Under the pieces are notes generated by a model that had not been told where the DNA came from, made no database searches, and saw nothing but the letters and a program-made list of their open reading frames with translations. From Xenophilus azovorans DSM 13620 (GTDB lineage Bacteria; Pseudomonadota; Gammaproteobacteria; Burkholderiales; Burkholderiaceae_C), in the NCBI RefSeq assembly GCF_000745855.1, contig NZ_JQKD01000017.1:59865-123864 (forward strand): DNA of 64,000 nt. Reading direction: 5' to 3'. The translations under genes and the position numbers were made by a program. Positions 1 through 9,324 of the stretch are shown here, one piece after another (the stretch's first letter is position 1; every line of letters starts with the position of its first letter).

Positions 1-636
1 ACGGGCGGCCGCTTCATCGGCCCGGCCTACCGCGGCATCCTGCTGGCGACCACCGCGATGGTGGTGCGCAACGCCGGGCTGCTGCTCATCCTGGCGCCGC
101 TCGCGCTGCTCGGCGCCTCGGCGTCCTTCGGGCTCATGCTGCTGGCGAGCGGCGCGCTGGCGCTGCTCAGCTATCGACGCGGCGCGCCGCAGGCGGCCGA
201 GGCGCAGGCGGTGGACATCCAGCTCGACCTGCCGTTCTCCCTGCCCCTGGCGCTGAAGTACGGCGTGGTGTTCCTGATCCTGCACATCGTGGGCGGACTC
301 ACGCAGCAGCACTTCGGCGATGCGGGTTTCTACGTCGTGAGCATCGTCGGCGGCCTGATGTCCAGCGCCAGCGCCATCGCCGCGGCGGCCACTCTCGCCT
401 CGCAGGGCAGCCTGTCGCCCGGGACCGCCGGCATCGGCGCGGTGCTCGCGTCGCTCACCAGCCTGGGGTTCAGCATGTCCTTCGTGCTGCGCACGCGGAC
501 GCCGGCGCTGATCGGGCGGGTGAGCACGGCGATGCTGTGCATCGCGGCCGCGGGCGTCGTCGGTCTCGTTGCCTGGCATGTCGGCCAGCCGCTGGCGGCG
601 CGCCTGGTGCCGGCGCTGGCCGGCCTGCAGGGCTAG
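1..636 (+). CDS. DUF4010-type membrane protein, C-terminal part (5' end outside window)
   Basis: The frame is open from base 1, so the gene begins upstream; 211 residues remain. The visible part is almost entirely hydrophobic, with five or six membrane-length segments separated by short loops, one of which (near residues 60-75 of the fragment) is charged and ends in IQLDLPFSL. From memory this resembles the C-terminal DUF4010 region found alone or fused to MgtC/SapB-like domains; its substrate is unknown. It stops 13 bases before the convergent hydratase gene, with no clear terminator between them. The family call is moderate and membrane location is secure. Confidence 0.6.
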   Translation, partial: TGGRFIGPAYRGILLATTAMVVRNAGLLLILAPLALLGASASFGLMLLASGALALLSYRRGAPQAAEAQAVDIQLDLPFSLPLALKYGVVFLILHIVGGLTQQHFGDAGFYVVSIVGGLMSSASAIAAAATLASQGSLSPGTAGIGAVLASLTSLGFSMSFVLRTRTPALIGRVSTAMLCIAAAGVVGLVAWHVGQPLAARLVPALAGLQG

Positions 637-649
637 CCTGCGCCGGTCC

Positions 650-1465
650 TCAGGCCGGATCGGCGAAGCGCGCCGCACGCTTGTCCATTCCCGCGCGCAC
701 CGCCTCGGCCTGGTTGGGGCTGCCGATCAGCGCCTGCTGCTCGCGCGCCTCGGCCAGCAGCACCTCGGCCGGCGAGGCGGTTTCCGCCAGCGCCATCAGC
801 CGCTTGGCGGCGCGGACCGCGTGCGGGCTGCTTGCGGCGATCTGCCGCGCCAGCGCGCGTGCATCCTCCAGCGGCGCGGCGCTGGTGCGGGTGACCAGGC
901 CGAGCGCCGCCGCCTCGGTGCCTTCGACGATCCGCCCGGTGTAGACCAGCTCGCGCAGCACGTCGCCGCGCACGAGCGGCGCCAGCAGCGCGCAGCCGGC
1001 CATGTCGGGCACCAGGCCCCACTTGATCTCCATCACGCTGAGTCTCGCGTCGGGCGCGGCGATGCGAACGTCCGCGCCCAGCGCGATCTGCAGACCGCCG
1101 CCGAAGGCCGCGCCGTGCACGGCGGCGATGACAGGCACCGGAAGCTCGCGCCAGCCCCAGGCCACGTGCTGGAAGCGGTTGGCCAGGCCGTGCGTGCGCT
1201 CCTCCAGCGTGCCCATGCCCTGCCCCTGCGCGGCGCCGGCCATGCTGGCCATGTCCAGCCCGGCGCAGAAGGCGCGGCCCTCGCCGTGCAGCACCACGGC
1301 GCGCAGGCCGCGCGCCTCGCGCAGCCGGGCGATGATGTCGTTGATGGCGTCGAACATCGCCGGATCGAGCGCGTTCATCTTGTCGGGGCGGGCCAGCATC
1401 ACGTCTGCGACGCCGGCGTCGTCGATGTGCAGGCGCACGCGGTCGGGATCGGGAGAAGCGGTCAT
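650..1465 (-). CDS. enoyl-CoA hydratase/isomerase (crotonase family)
   Basis: 271 residues, the usual crotonase length. It should hydrate or isomerise a 2-enoyl-CoA in beta-oxidation. Crotonase signatures are visible: the oxyanion-hole segments GRAFCAGLDM and HGAAFGGGLQIALGADVRI, and a later LVPDMAG segment. The last carries Asp where classical hydratases often have a Gly/Glu arrangement, so an isomerase-like or unusual hydratase activity is possible. The ATG at 1463-1465 was chosen because the crotonase fold starts just after it and upstream sequence in this frame is a shadow of the next gene. It is the last gene of the minus-strand degradation cluster, 74 bases downstream of the acyl-CoA dehydrogenase. 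Exact substrate cannot be told. Confidence 0.85.
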   Translation of the reverse strand: MTASPDPDRVRLHIDDAGVADVMLARPDKMNALDPAMFDAINDIIARLREARGLRAVVLHGEGRAFCAGLDMASMAGAAQGQGMGTLEERTHGLANRFQHVAWGWRELPVPVIAAVHGAAFGGGLQIALGADVRIAAPDARLSVMEIKWGLVPDMAGCALLAPLVRGDVLRELVYTGRIVEGTEAAALGLVTRTSAAPLEDARALARQIAASSPHAVRAAKRLMALAETASPAEVLLAEAREQQALIGSPNQAEAVRAGMDKRAARFADPA

Positions 1466-1539
1466 GCGGCGTTCCGGCAAGGAAAGCGGCCTTTGTAGCC
1501 ATCGGCCGGCGTTCGGACAAGCGCGGGCTGTCGCCGACC

Positions 1540-2688
1540 TCACAGCGCCCGCGCGATCACCTCCTTCATGATCTCGCTGGTGCCGCCGTAGATGCGCTGC
1601 ACGCGTGCGTCGGCATACATGCGCGTGACCATGTACTCGTTCATGAAGCCGTAGCCGCCGTGCAGCTGCACCAACTCGTCGAGCACGCGGCCCTGCGCCT
1701 CGGAGCCCCACAGCTTGGCCATGGAGGCGGTGGCGGTGTCGAGCGTGCCGGCCACGATCTGCTCCACGCAGCGGTCGATGAAGGCGCGGCCGACCATGAT
1801 CTGCGTCGCCACCTCGGCCAGCTTGAACTTTGTGTTCTGCATCTCGGCGATGGGCTGGCCAAAGGCCTTGCGTTCGCGCACGTAGGCCAGCGTGGCCTCG
1901 TAGGCGCCCTCCATGCAGGCGACGGCCGCCAGGCCGATGATCAGCCGCTCGTAGGGCAGGTCGCTCATGAGCTGGAAGAAGCCCTGCCCTTCCCGGCCGC
2001 CCAGCAGGTTCTCCGCCGGCACGCGCACGCCGTCGAAGAACAGTTCGGAGGTGTCCTGCGCCTTCATGCCCATCTTGTCGAGCACGCGGCCGACCTTGAA
2101 GCCCTCGCGGTCCTTCGTCTCGACGATGAGGATGGAGGTGCCGCGCGCACCCTGCGACGGGTCGGTCTTGCACACCACCAGGATCACACCGGCGAGGTAG
2201 CCGTTGGTGATGAAGGTCTTGCTGCCGTCGATGACGTAGCCGTCGCCCTCGCGCACGGCCCGCGTGCGGATGCCCTGCAGGTCGGAGCCGGCGCCGGGTT
2301 CGGTCATCGCGATGGCGCCGACCAGTTCGCCGCGCGCCATCGCCGGCAGGTAGCGGCGCTTCTGCTCCTCGGTGCCGTGGTTGAGGAAGTAATGCGCGAC
2401 GATGGAATGCACCGAGTTGCTCATGCCGGTGAGGCCGCGGCGCGCCATCTCCTCGTGGATCACGGCCTCGTGGCGGAAGTCGCCCCCGCCGCCGCCGTAT
2501 TCCTCGGGGATGTCGGTGCACAGCAGGCCCAGCTCGCCGGCGCGGCGCCACAGGGCGTGGCCCACGTGGCCGCGCTTTCGGGCCGCCTCGTCCTGCGGCT
2601 GCATCTCGGACTCGATGAAGCGCACGGCGGTGTCGCGCAGCGCGTCCAGCTCCTCGTTGCGCCAGGAACGCTCGAACTGCAATGGCAT
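1540..2688 (-). CDS. acyl-CoA dehydrogenase
   Basis: 382 residues, normal for the family. It oxidises acyl-CoA to trans-2-enoyl-CoA using FAD, passing electrons to ETF. Visible motifs: MTEPGAGSDLQGIRTRA (flavin/substrate loop, about 128-144), RKAFGQPIAE, and the C-terminal GGYGFMNEY and RIYGGTSEIMKE. The C-terminal motif has YGGT rather than the YEGT that carries the catalytic glutamate in medium/short-chain enzymes. The base is therefore probably Glu247 in DLPYERL, the helix-G position used by long-chain and isovaleryl-CoA dehydrogenases; this is inference from motif position. The ATG at 2686-2688 has an AAGGA ribosome site. The gene lies 50 bases downstream of the acyl-CoA synthetase, likely the same operon. 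Confidence 0.92.
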   Translation of the reverse strand: MPLQFERSWRNEELDALRDTAVRFIESEMQPQDEAARKRGHVGHALWRRAGELGLLCTDIPEEYGGGGGDFRHEAVIHEEMARRGLTGMSNSVHSIVAHYFLNHGTEEQKRRYLPAMARGELVGAIAMTEPGAGSDLQGIRTRAVREGDGYVIDGSKTFITNGYLAGVILVVCKTDPSQGARGTSILIVETKDREGFKVGRVLDKMGMKAQDTSELFFDGVRVPAENLLGGREGQGFFQLMSDLPYERLIIGLAAVACMEGAYEATLAYVRERKAFGQPIAEMQNTKFKLAEVATQIMVGRAFIDRCVEQIVAGTLDTATASMAKLWGSEAQGRVLDELVQLHGGYGFMNEYMVTRMYADARVQRIYGGTSEIMKEVIARAL

Positions 2689-2738
2689 GGTGGTCCTTGT
2701 CGTGAAGTTCAGGCGCCGGGCCGGCGGGGCGGACGTCC

Positions 2739-4460
<1,722 letters not shown>

Positions 4461-4489
4461 GCGGTGCTCCTTGGGTGGGCGTGAGGGGT

Positions 4490-5311
4490 TCAGCCGCGGC
4501 CGGGGAAGCGCGGCGCGCGCCGCTCGCTGAAGGCGCGCACGCCCTCGATGAAGTCGGGGCCGCCGACCAGCGCGCGCTGGCGCTCGGCCTCGTAGTGCAG
4601 CTGCTCGGCCAGCGTGCGCGAGGCGGCCGCGTCCAGCGCGCGGCGCGCCTCCAGCACGGCGTGCGCCGGCAGCCGCGCCAGCCGGCCGGCGAGGGCCAGC
4701 GCCTGCTCGCGCAGCGCGGCGTCGGGCGCCTGGGCCCAGGCCAGGCCCCAGGCCACGGCCTGCGCGGCGGGGATGCGCTCGTCCAGCAGCGCGGCGCCCA
4801 GCGCGCGGGCGCGGCCGGCGCGGCGCTCCAGGAACCAGGTGGAGCCGAGGTCGGGCACGATGCCCAGCCGCGGCAGGAAGGGAAAGTACAGGTACGCGCT
4901 CTCGGCCATCAGCGTGAAGTCGCCGGCCAGCGCGAGGCCGGCGCCGGCGCCCGCCGCGGCGCCGTTGACGGCGCACACCACCGGCACGGGCAGCGCCTGC
5001 AGGTCGAGGACCAGGCGGTTGGACAGCTGCTGCATGGTGTCGGCCGTGCGCTCGCCGATGCTGCGCGCATCGCCGGGCTCGCCGGCCTCGGCGATGGAGG
5101 ACAGGTCGGCGCCGACGCAGAAGCCCCGGCCCTCGCCGGTGAGCACCAGGGCGCGCACGGCGGTGTCCTGCGCGGCCTCGGCCAGCCGGGCGCGCAGCTG
5201 CTCCTGCAGCGGGATGCCCAGGGGATTGAGCCGCGCCGCGTCGCACAGCGAGAGCACGGCCACCTCGCCGTGCCGGTCCAGGCGCGCCAGGCTGTCAGCG
5301 GCATCCGCCAT
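4490..5311 (-). CDS. enoyl-CoA hydratase/isomerase, PaaG-like
   Basis: 273 residues of crotonase fold. Visible: GEGRGFCVGADLSS and NGAAAGAGAGLALAGDFTL (oxyanion hole), then LGIVPDLGSTWFLERR. The PD-x-GSTWFL segment resembles PaaG-type 2-(1,2-epoxyphenyl)acetyl-CoA isomerases and related aromatic-acid crotonases, whose Asp acts as general base; this is why I favour that subtype over plain hydratases. The ATG at 5309-5311 lies 5 bases after the thiolase stop, so the two are translationally close. A role in ring or chain degradation together with the thiolase and the ligase is likely; the true substrate is not deducible. Confidence 0.85.
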   Translation of the reverse strand: MADAADSLARLDRHGEVAVLSLCDAARLNPLGIPLQEQLRARLAEAAQDTAVRALVLTGEGRGFCVGADLSSIAEAGEPGDARSIGERTADTMQQLSNRLVLDLQALPVPVVCAVNGAAAGAGAGLALAGDFTLMAESAYLYFPFLPRLGIVPDLGSTWFLERRAGRARALGAALLDERIPAAQAVAWGLAWAQAPDAALREQALALAGRLARLPAHAVLEARRALDAAASRTLAEQLHYEAERQRALVGGPDFIEGVRAFSERRAPRFPGRG

Positions 5312-5316
5312 GGCGC

Positions 5317-6501
5317 TCAGAGCCTCTCGACGATGGTGACGTTGGCCATGCCGCCGCCCTCGCACATGGTCTGCAGCCCGTAGCGGCCGCCGCGCGCGTG
5401 CAGGGCATGGACCAGCGTGGTCATCAGCTTGGTGCCGGAGGCGCCCAGCGGGTGGCCCAGCGCGATGGCGCCGCCGTGGACGTTGAGTTTCGCCGGATCG
5501 GCGCCGGTCGCCTGCAGCCAGGCCAGCGGCACTGGCGCGAAGGCCTCGTTGACCTCGAACAGGTCGATGTCCTCGATGCGCATGCCGGCCTTCCTCAGCG
5601 CCGCCTGCGTGGCGGGGATCGGCGCCTCCAGCATGATCACCGGGTCGTGCCCCAGCACCGTCATGCGATGGATGCGCGCCAGCGGCTTCGCGCCCAGCGC
5701 CTTCAGGCCGCGCTCGCTCACCACCATCACGCCGGTGGCGCCGTCGGCGATCTGGCTGGCGGTGGCCGCCGTGCAGCGGCCGCCCTCCTGGATCGGCTTG
5801 ACGCCGGCGATGCCCTCCAGCGTGGCGTTGAAGCGGATGCCCTCGTCCACCGTGTGCGGCCGGCCCTCGTCCTCGGCGCCGCCGTCGGCGCTGCGCACGG
5901 CCACGGGCAGGATCTCCCGGGCGAAGCGGCCCTCCTGCGTGGCGGCGGCGGCGCGGCGGTGGCTCTCCAGCGCGTAGACGTCCAGTTGCTCCTTCGAGAG
6001 CCCGTACTTCTTCGCCATCATCTCGGCGCCCATGAACTGGCTGAACTCGACGCCGGGGTAGCGCTGCTGCATCGCCGGGCTCATGTAGAAGCCCATGCCG
6101 GCCTTGCGCGGCATCTCGCTGGTGCTGAACATGGGCACGCGGCTCATGCTCTCGACGCCGGCGGCGATCACCACGTCCATGCTGCCGCTCATCACCGCCT
6201 GCGCGGCGAAGTGCAGCGCCTGCTGCGACGAGCCGCACTGCCGGTCGACCGAGGTGCCGGGCACCGACTCGGGCAGCGAGGAGGCCAGCACCGCGTTGCG
6301 CGCGACGTTGATGCCCTGCTCGGCGGTCTGGCTGACGCAGCCCATGATCACGTCCTCGACCAGCGCCGGGTCGGCGCCGGCGCGGCGCACCAGCTCGTCG
6401 ATGACCTGCGCCGCCAGGTCCACCGGGTGCCAGCCCGAGAGCTTGCCGCCGCGCCGGCCGGCGGCCGTGCGGGTGGCGGCGACGATGAAGGCTTCTGCCA
6501 T
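5317..6501 (-). CDS. acetyl-CoA acyltransferase (thiolase)
   Basis: 394 residues, standard thiolase length. Catalyses thiolytic cleavage of 3-oxoacyl-CoA (or the reverse condensation). The nucleophile is Cys89 in DRQCGSSQQA; the acid/base pair is in GGAIALGHPLGASGTK (His) and QTMCEGGGMANVT (Cys). NEAFAPVPLAW gives the conserved NEAF motif. The ATG at 6499-6501 is preceded on the minus strand by AGGAGA, which decides it over an upstream in-frame start at 6564. It is the first gene of the five-gene minus-strand cluster, and a promoter would lie in 6502-6618. Confidence 0.93.
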   Translation of the reverse strand: MAEAFIVAATRTAAGRRGGKLSGWHPVDLAAQVIDELVRRAGADPALVEDVIMGCVSQTAEQGINVARNAVLASSLPESVPGTSVDRQCGSSQQALHFAAQAVMSGSMDVVIAAGVESMSRVPMFSTSEMPRKAGMGFYMSPAMQQRYPGVEFSQFMGAEMMAKKYGLSKEQLDVYALESHRRAAAATQEGRFAREILPVAVRSADGGAEDEGRPHTVDEGIRFNATLEGIAGVKPIQEGGRCTAATASQIADGATGVMVVSERGLKALGAKPLARIHRMTVLGHDPVIMLEAPIPATQAALRKAGMRIEDIDLFEVNEAFAPVPLAWLQATGADPAKLNVHGGAIALGHPLGASGTKLMTTLVHALHARGGRYGLQTMCEGGGMANVTIVERL

Positions 6502-6618
6502 GGAGGTCTCCTGTCGTTCGTTCGCTGGATGATCATGGGCCCGCGCAGCCCCCACCATAGGCACAAGCCCCGCTTGCCGCCTCGTCCGAAGCGCCGAAAG
6601 ACGCGGCGCGCCGGAGCG

Positions 6619-7506
6619 TCAGCGCCGCAGCAGCGCCTGCCGCAGCAGCCGCGAGGCGCGGTCGCGGATGCGGCCCGGCATGCCGCGGTGCGGCCGCTGC
6701 GGCTGCACGCGGGCGGTGGCGCAGGCCCACAGGAAGTCGTGCAGGATCGGCGTGTCGTTGATGGTGTCGGTGCTGCCGTACTTGTGGAACTCCGGGTGCC
6801 ACTGCGTCGCGGCGATGTAGCTCGCGCCCTGGTCCGGCCGGCGGCGGATCGCCTCCGGGATGCGGTCCGGCATGCTCCAGGCCTCCACCTCGAAGCCCGG
6901 CGCCAGGTCCTTGATGCCCTGGTGGTGGATGCTGTTGACGCGCGCGCTGCCCACCTCGGGGTACAGCTTCGCCAGCCGCGTGCCGGGCACGATCTCGATG
7001 GCGTGGAAGTTCTGGTCGTAGGCCACCGGGTCGCGGTGGCGCAGCGTCTCGGGGTGGCCGTGCTGCGCCTCGATGTCCTGGTAGAGCGTGCCGCCGAAGG
7101 CCACGTTGATGAGCTGCAGCCCGCGGCACACGCCGAAGACGGGCTTGCCCGCCTGCGCGAAGGCCTCCACCAGCGCCAGGTCGTACAGGTCGCGGATGCG
7201 GTCGCCGATCCAGGCGTCCTTGAGTGGCTCCTCGCCGTAGCTGCCGGGCCAGACGTCGGCGCCACCGTGCATGACGACGCCGTCCAGCCACTCGGCATAG
7301 TGGGCCAGGGTGGTGTCGCCGCGCGCGGTGTCGCCGGTCGGGCAGGGCACCATCACCACCATCGCGCCGGCCGACATCAGCCAGTGGCAGATCGACTGCT
7401 CGACGTACTGCAGCGTCTTGTTGGTGAACAGGGAGCGATCCGGGTCGGCGTGCGAGAAGCAGGCCGAAAGGCCGATCTTGAGGCGGGCGGCGGCAGGCAG
7501 GGGCAT
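6619..7506 (-). CDS. class-I glutamine amidotransferase-like hydrolase (peptidase C26, PuuD-like)
   Basis: 295 residues. The family hydrolyses gamma-glutamyl amide bonds such as gamma-glutamyl-GABA in polyamine degradation. The catalytic triad is visible: Cys127 in GKPVFGVCRGLQLIN, and His and Glu in TQWHPEFH. Family landmarks MHGGADVWPGSY and NSIHHQGIKDLAPG are also present. The start ATG at 7504-7506 begins the conserved core (LKIGLSACF); an in-frame ATG at 7540-7542 would add 12 poorly conserved residues. A basic C-terminal tail of about 30 residues (RPHRGMPGRIRDRASRL) is longer than in typical members. No polyamine genes adjoin it, so the substrate is uncertain. Confidence 0.85.
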   Translation of the reverse strand: MPLPAAARLKIGLSACFSHADPDRSLFTNKTLQYVEQSICHWLMSAGAMVVMVPCPTGDTARGDTTLAHYAEWLDGVVMHGGADVWPGSYGEEPLKDAWIGDRIRDLYDLALVEAFAQAGKPVFGVCRGLQLINVAFGGTLYQDIEAQHGHPETLRHRDPVAYDQNFHAIEIVPGTRLAKLYPEVGSARVNSIHHQGIKDLAPGFEVEAWSMPDRIPEAIRRRPDQGASYIAATQWHPEFHKYGSTDTINDTPILHDFLWACATARVQPQRPHRGMPGRIRDRASRLLRQALLRR

Positions 7507-7864
7507 GCTTGGATAGGTTCCGGCAGCGCCGCCGGAGTTCATCGGCGCATTGTGCGCGCCGCCCCGGCGCCGGGGGGTGTCGGCCGGCCACCCGAACCGC
7601 CGACGCTGTGACATCTGCCACGGCAAGGATCGTGCCAGCACGGTATAATTATCCGGTTTCGCTTCCCGCACGACGACTGCGTCGTCTCCCTCACCCGCCG
7701 GCCTGCAGCGCCGGGCCTTCGGGCTCCAGCCTGCACCTTGCACACGCTGCATCTGGCGGTTCTCCAGTGGAACGCGCTCCGCCACATGCCTGCCGGCCGC
7801 CTGCCGTGGCCGGCCCCGGTCGTTGTCCGCCGCAGCGAATGAATTCTCTGAAAGGACACAGTAC
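7507..7864 (+). promoter_or_regulatory. divergent intergenic region with infA promoter and long leader
   Basis: This 358-base stretch separates the hydrolase (minus) from infA (plus). A perfect -10 hexamer TATAAT lies at 7644-7649; I see no good -35 at the standard 17-base distance. If this is the start region the infA leader is about 210 bases, GC-rich and able to fold, ending in the ribosome site AAAGGA at 7851-7856. Short reading frames here look like shadows. Confidence 0.5.
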
Positions 7865-8116
7865 ATGGCCAAGGAAGAACTCATCGAGATGCAGGGCGCC
7901 GTCACCGAAGTGCTGCCCGACTCGCGCTACCGCGTGACGCTGGAGAACGGCCACGAGGTCATCGCCTACAGCGGCGGCAAGGTGCGCAAGAACCACATCC
8001 GCATCATCCTGGGCGACAAGGTGTCGCTGGAGATGTCGCCCTACGACCTGACCAAGGGCCGCATCACCTTCCGCCACCTGGAGCGCCGCGGACCGGCGCC
8101 GAGCGGCGCACGCTGA
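7865..8116 (+). CDS. infA: translation initiation factor IF-1
   Basis: 83 residues. IF-1 binds the ribosomal A site and helps IF-2 and IF-3 select the initiator tRNA. The S1-like OB fold is clear from [20 protein letters not shown], through [20 protein letters not shown], to [20 protein letters not shown]. The C-terminus is about ten residues longer than in E. coli and reads [14 protein letters not shown], as in the second IF-1 copy many Burkholderiales carry. The ATG at 7865 was preferred over the in-frame ATG at 7823 because the family starts with MAKEE and an AAAGGA site precedes it. A strong terminator follows directly. Confidence 0.96.
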   Translation: MAKEELIEMQGAVTEVLPDSRYRVTLENGHEVIAYSGGKVRKNHIRIILGDKVSLEMSPYDLTKGRITFRHLERRGPAPSGAR

Positions 8117-8143
8117 AACAGCGCACACGCCGACACCACGAAG

Positions 8144-8167
8144 GGGCCTCGCAAGAGGCCCTTTTTT
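8144..8167 (+). terminator. rho-independent terminator of infA
   Basis: A perfect 7-bp stem, GGGCCTC (8144-8150) and GAGGCCC (8155-8161), with a GCAA tetraloop and six T residues (8162-8167). It lies 27 bases after the infA stop codon. Confidence 0.93.
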
Positions 8168-8382
8168 CGTCATGAGGTCCGGACCGACGGACATGCCGCG
8201 TCTTCGCGCAAGGCGCCGCCGCATCGGCATGCAGGACAACGCCCCGACCTGCGCCGGAGGGCGTCGCGCACGCGCCTGCGGTGGCATGCTGCGCGTTGGC
8301 CCTCCCCGGCCGCCGGGCATGGGCGGGCCCGCACAGGGGGAGAGCAACTGACACAACACCAACACTGTCCGGAGGTACATCC

Positions 8383-9015
8383 ATGATCAAGATCGGTATC
8401 GTCGACGACCACGCCGTGGTGCGCGCAGGGCTGCGCGATTTCTTCGCCACCCATGTGGACCTGCGCGTGGAGGGCGAGGCCGCCTCGGGCCGCGAGGCCA
8501 TCGACCTGGTGCGCAGCACCGAACTCGACGTGCTGGTGATGGACCTGTCCATGCCCGGCCAGAGCGGCATCGACGCGCTGGCCATGATCCGCGCCAAGGC
8601 GCCGGACGTGGGCATCCTGATCCTCAGCGCCTACCCCGAGGAGCACTACGCCATGAACCTGATCCGCCAGGGCGCCAGCGGCTACCTCAACAAGGAGTGC
8701 GACCCGGAGGAGATCGTCAAGGCGGTGCGCACCATCGCGCTGGGTCGGCGCTACATCACGCCGGCCGTGGCCGACCTGCTTGCCAACCAGCTCGGCAAGA
8801 AGGAGAGCACGGCGCCGCACGAGCAGCTCTCGGAGCGCGAGTTCCAGGTCTTCCTGCGGCTGGCCAAGGGCGAGACGGTGGGCAAGATCGGCGACGACCT
8901 GTCGCTGTCGGTCAAGACCATCAGCACCTACCGCACGCGGCTGATGGAGAAGCTGAACCTGCAGACCAACAGCGACCTGACCTACTACGCGATGAAGGCG
9001 CAGCTCATCGACTGA
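8383..9015 (+). CDS. NarL/LuxR-type response regulator
   Basis: 210 residues. The receiver domain (1-120) has the acidic pair Asp8-Asp9, phospho-acceptor Asp54 in LVMDLSMPG and Lys104 in YLNKECD. The LuxR-type helix-turn-helix (about 148-208) contains LSEREFQVFLRLAKGETVGKI and VKTISTYRTRLMEKL. The start at 8383 is fixed by GGAGGT at 8371-8376. No histidine kinase lies beside it here, so it is an orphan or its kinase is encoded elsewhere (the ICE may have separated a neighbour). A terminator follows, and the ICE is inserted about 130 bases after the stop codon. Confidence 0.92.
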   Translation: MIKIGIVDDHAVVRAGLRDFFATHVDLRVEGEAASGREAIDLVRSTELDVLVMDLSMPGQSGIDALAMIRAKAPDVGILILSAYPEEHYAMNLIRQGASGYLNKECDPEEIVKAVRTIALGRRYITPAVADLLANQLGKKESTAPHEQLSEREFQVFLRLAKGETVGKIGDDLSLSVKTISTYRTRLMEKLNLQTNSDLTYYAMKAQLID

Positions 9016-9040
9016 GCCATCGGCCCGCCTTCCGCGACAA

Positions 9041-9063
9041 CGGCCCCTCCGGGGCCGTTTTTT
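9041..9063 (+). terminator. rho-independent terminator of the response regulator
   Basis: Stem CGGCCCC (9041-9047) and GGGGCCG (9051-9057) with loop TCC, then six T (9058-9063). The T-tract overlaps an incidental copy of the TTTTTCAT core at 9059-9066. Confidence 0.9.
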
Positions 9064-9066
9064 CAT

Positions 9067-9149
9067 CGCCGGGCCGCCCCAAGATGAAAAAGCATCCCCT
9101 CGGGGGATCGGACAAGCGCGAAGCGGTTGGCCGAGGGGCCATTTTTCAT
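9067..9149. repeat. host palindromic repeat adjoining and containing the attachment core
   Basis: Begins with CGCCGGGCCGCCCCAAG, identical to 3173-3189 in the acyl-CoA synthetase gene. It contains an inverted repeat: ATGAAAAA-gcat-CCCCTCGG (9084-9103) against CCGAGGGG-cc-ATTTTTCAT (9131-9149), enclosing about 27 bases. Sharing with a host gene at 3173 argues that DNA up to here is chromosome, and that the right arm of this palindrome provided the integration site. Confidence 0.7.
9142..9149. other. probable attL core of the Tn4371-family ICE (TTTTTCAT)
   Basis: TTTTTCAT is, from memory, the 8-base direct repeat that flanks integrated Tn4371-family elements. This copy lies 175 bases before the integrase start and is the last of three nearby copies (the others are 9059-9066 direct and 9084-9091 inverted). 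The sequence after it changes from GC-rich host repeat to less GC-rich DNA. The matching attR is outside the window. Confidence 0.7.
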
Positions 9150-9324
9150 TTCACCATGACTCCAGCACCGAACTTTGCTGGACTACGCCGAAGCCCGATA
9201 CAGCAGGTTTATCAATAACTTAGGCGAGTCCAACATATGCCGGTGCTTTCCGAAACCTGACCCGGCTTCCCCTCTGATGGCCCCTACATGGCTCTTGGGA
9301 ATCGGGTCTTTCCGAGGAGTCATC

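Noticed and set aside
537..1571. Long plus-strand open frames opposite the hydratase and dehydrogenase genes
   Set aside because: They mirror high-GC coding sequence, have arginine/proline-rich compositions and match no family; the minus-strand products carry all expected motifs.
9059..9066. First TTTTTCAT copy as the ICE left end
   Set aside because: It is formed by the terminator T-tract of the host regulator gene, and the following 70 bases match a host repeat also present at 3173, so host DNA continues past it.
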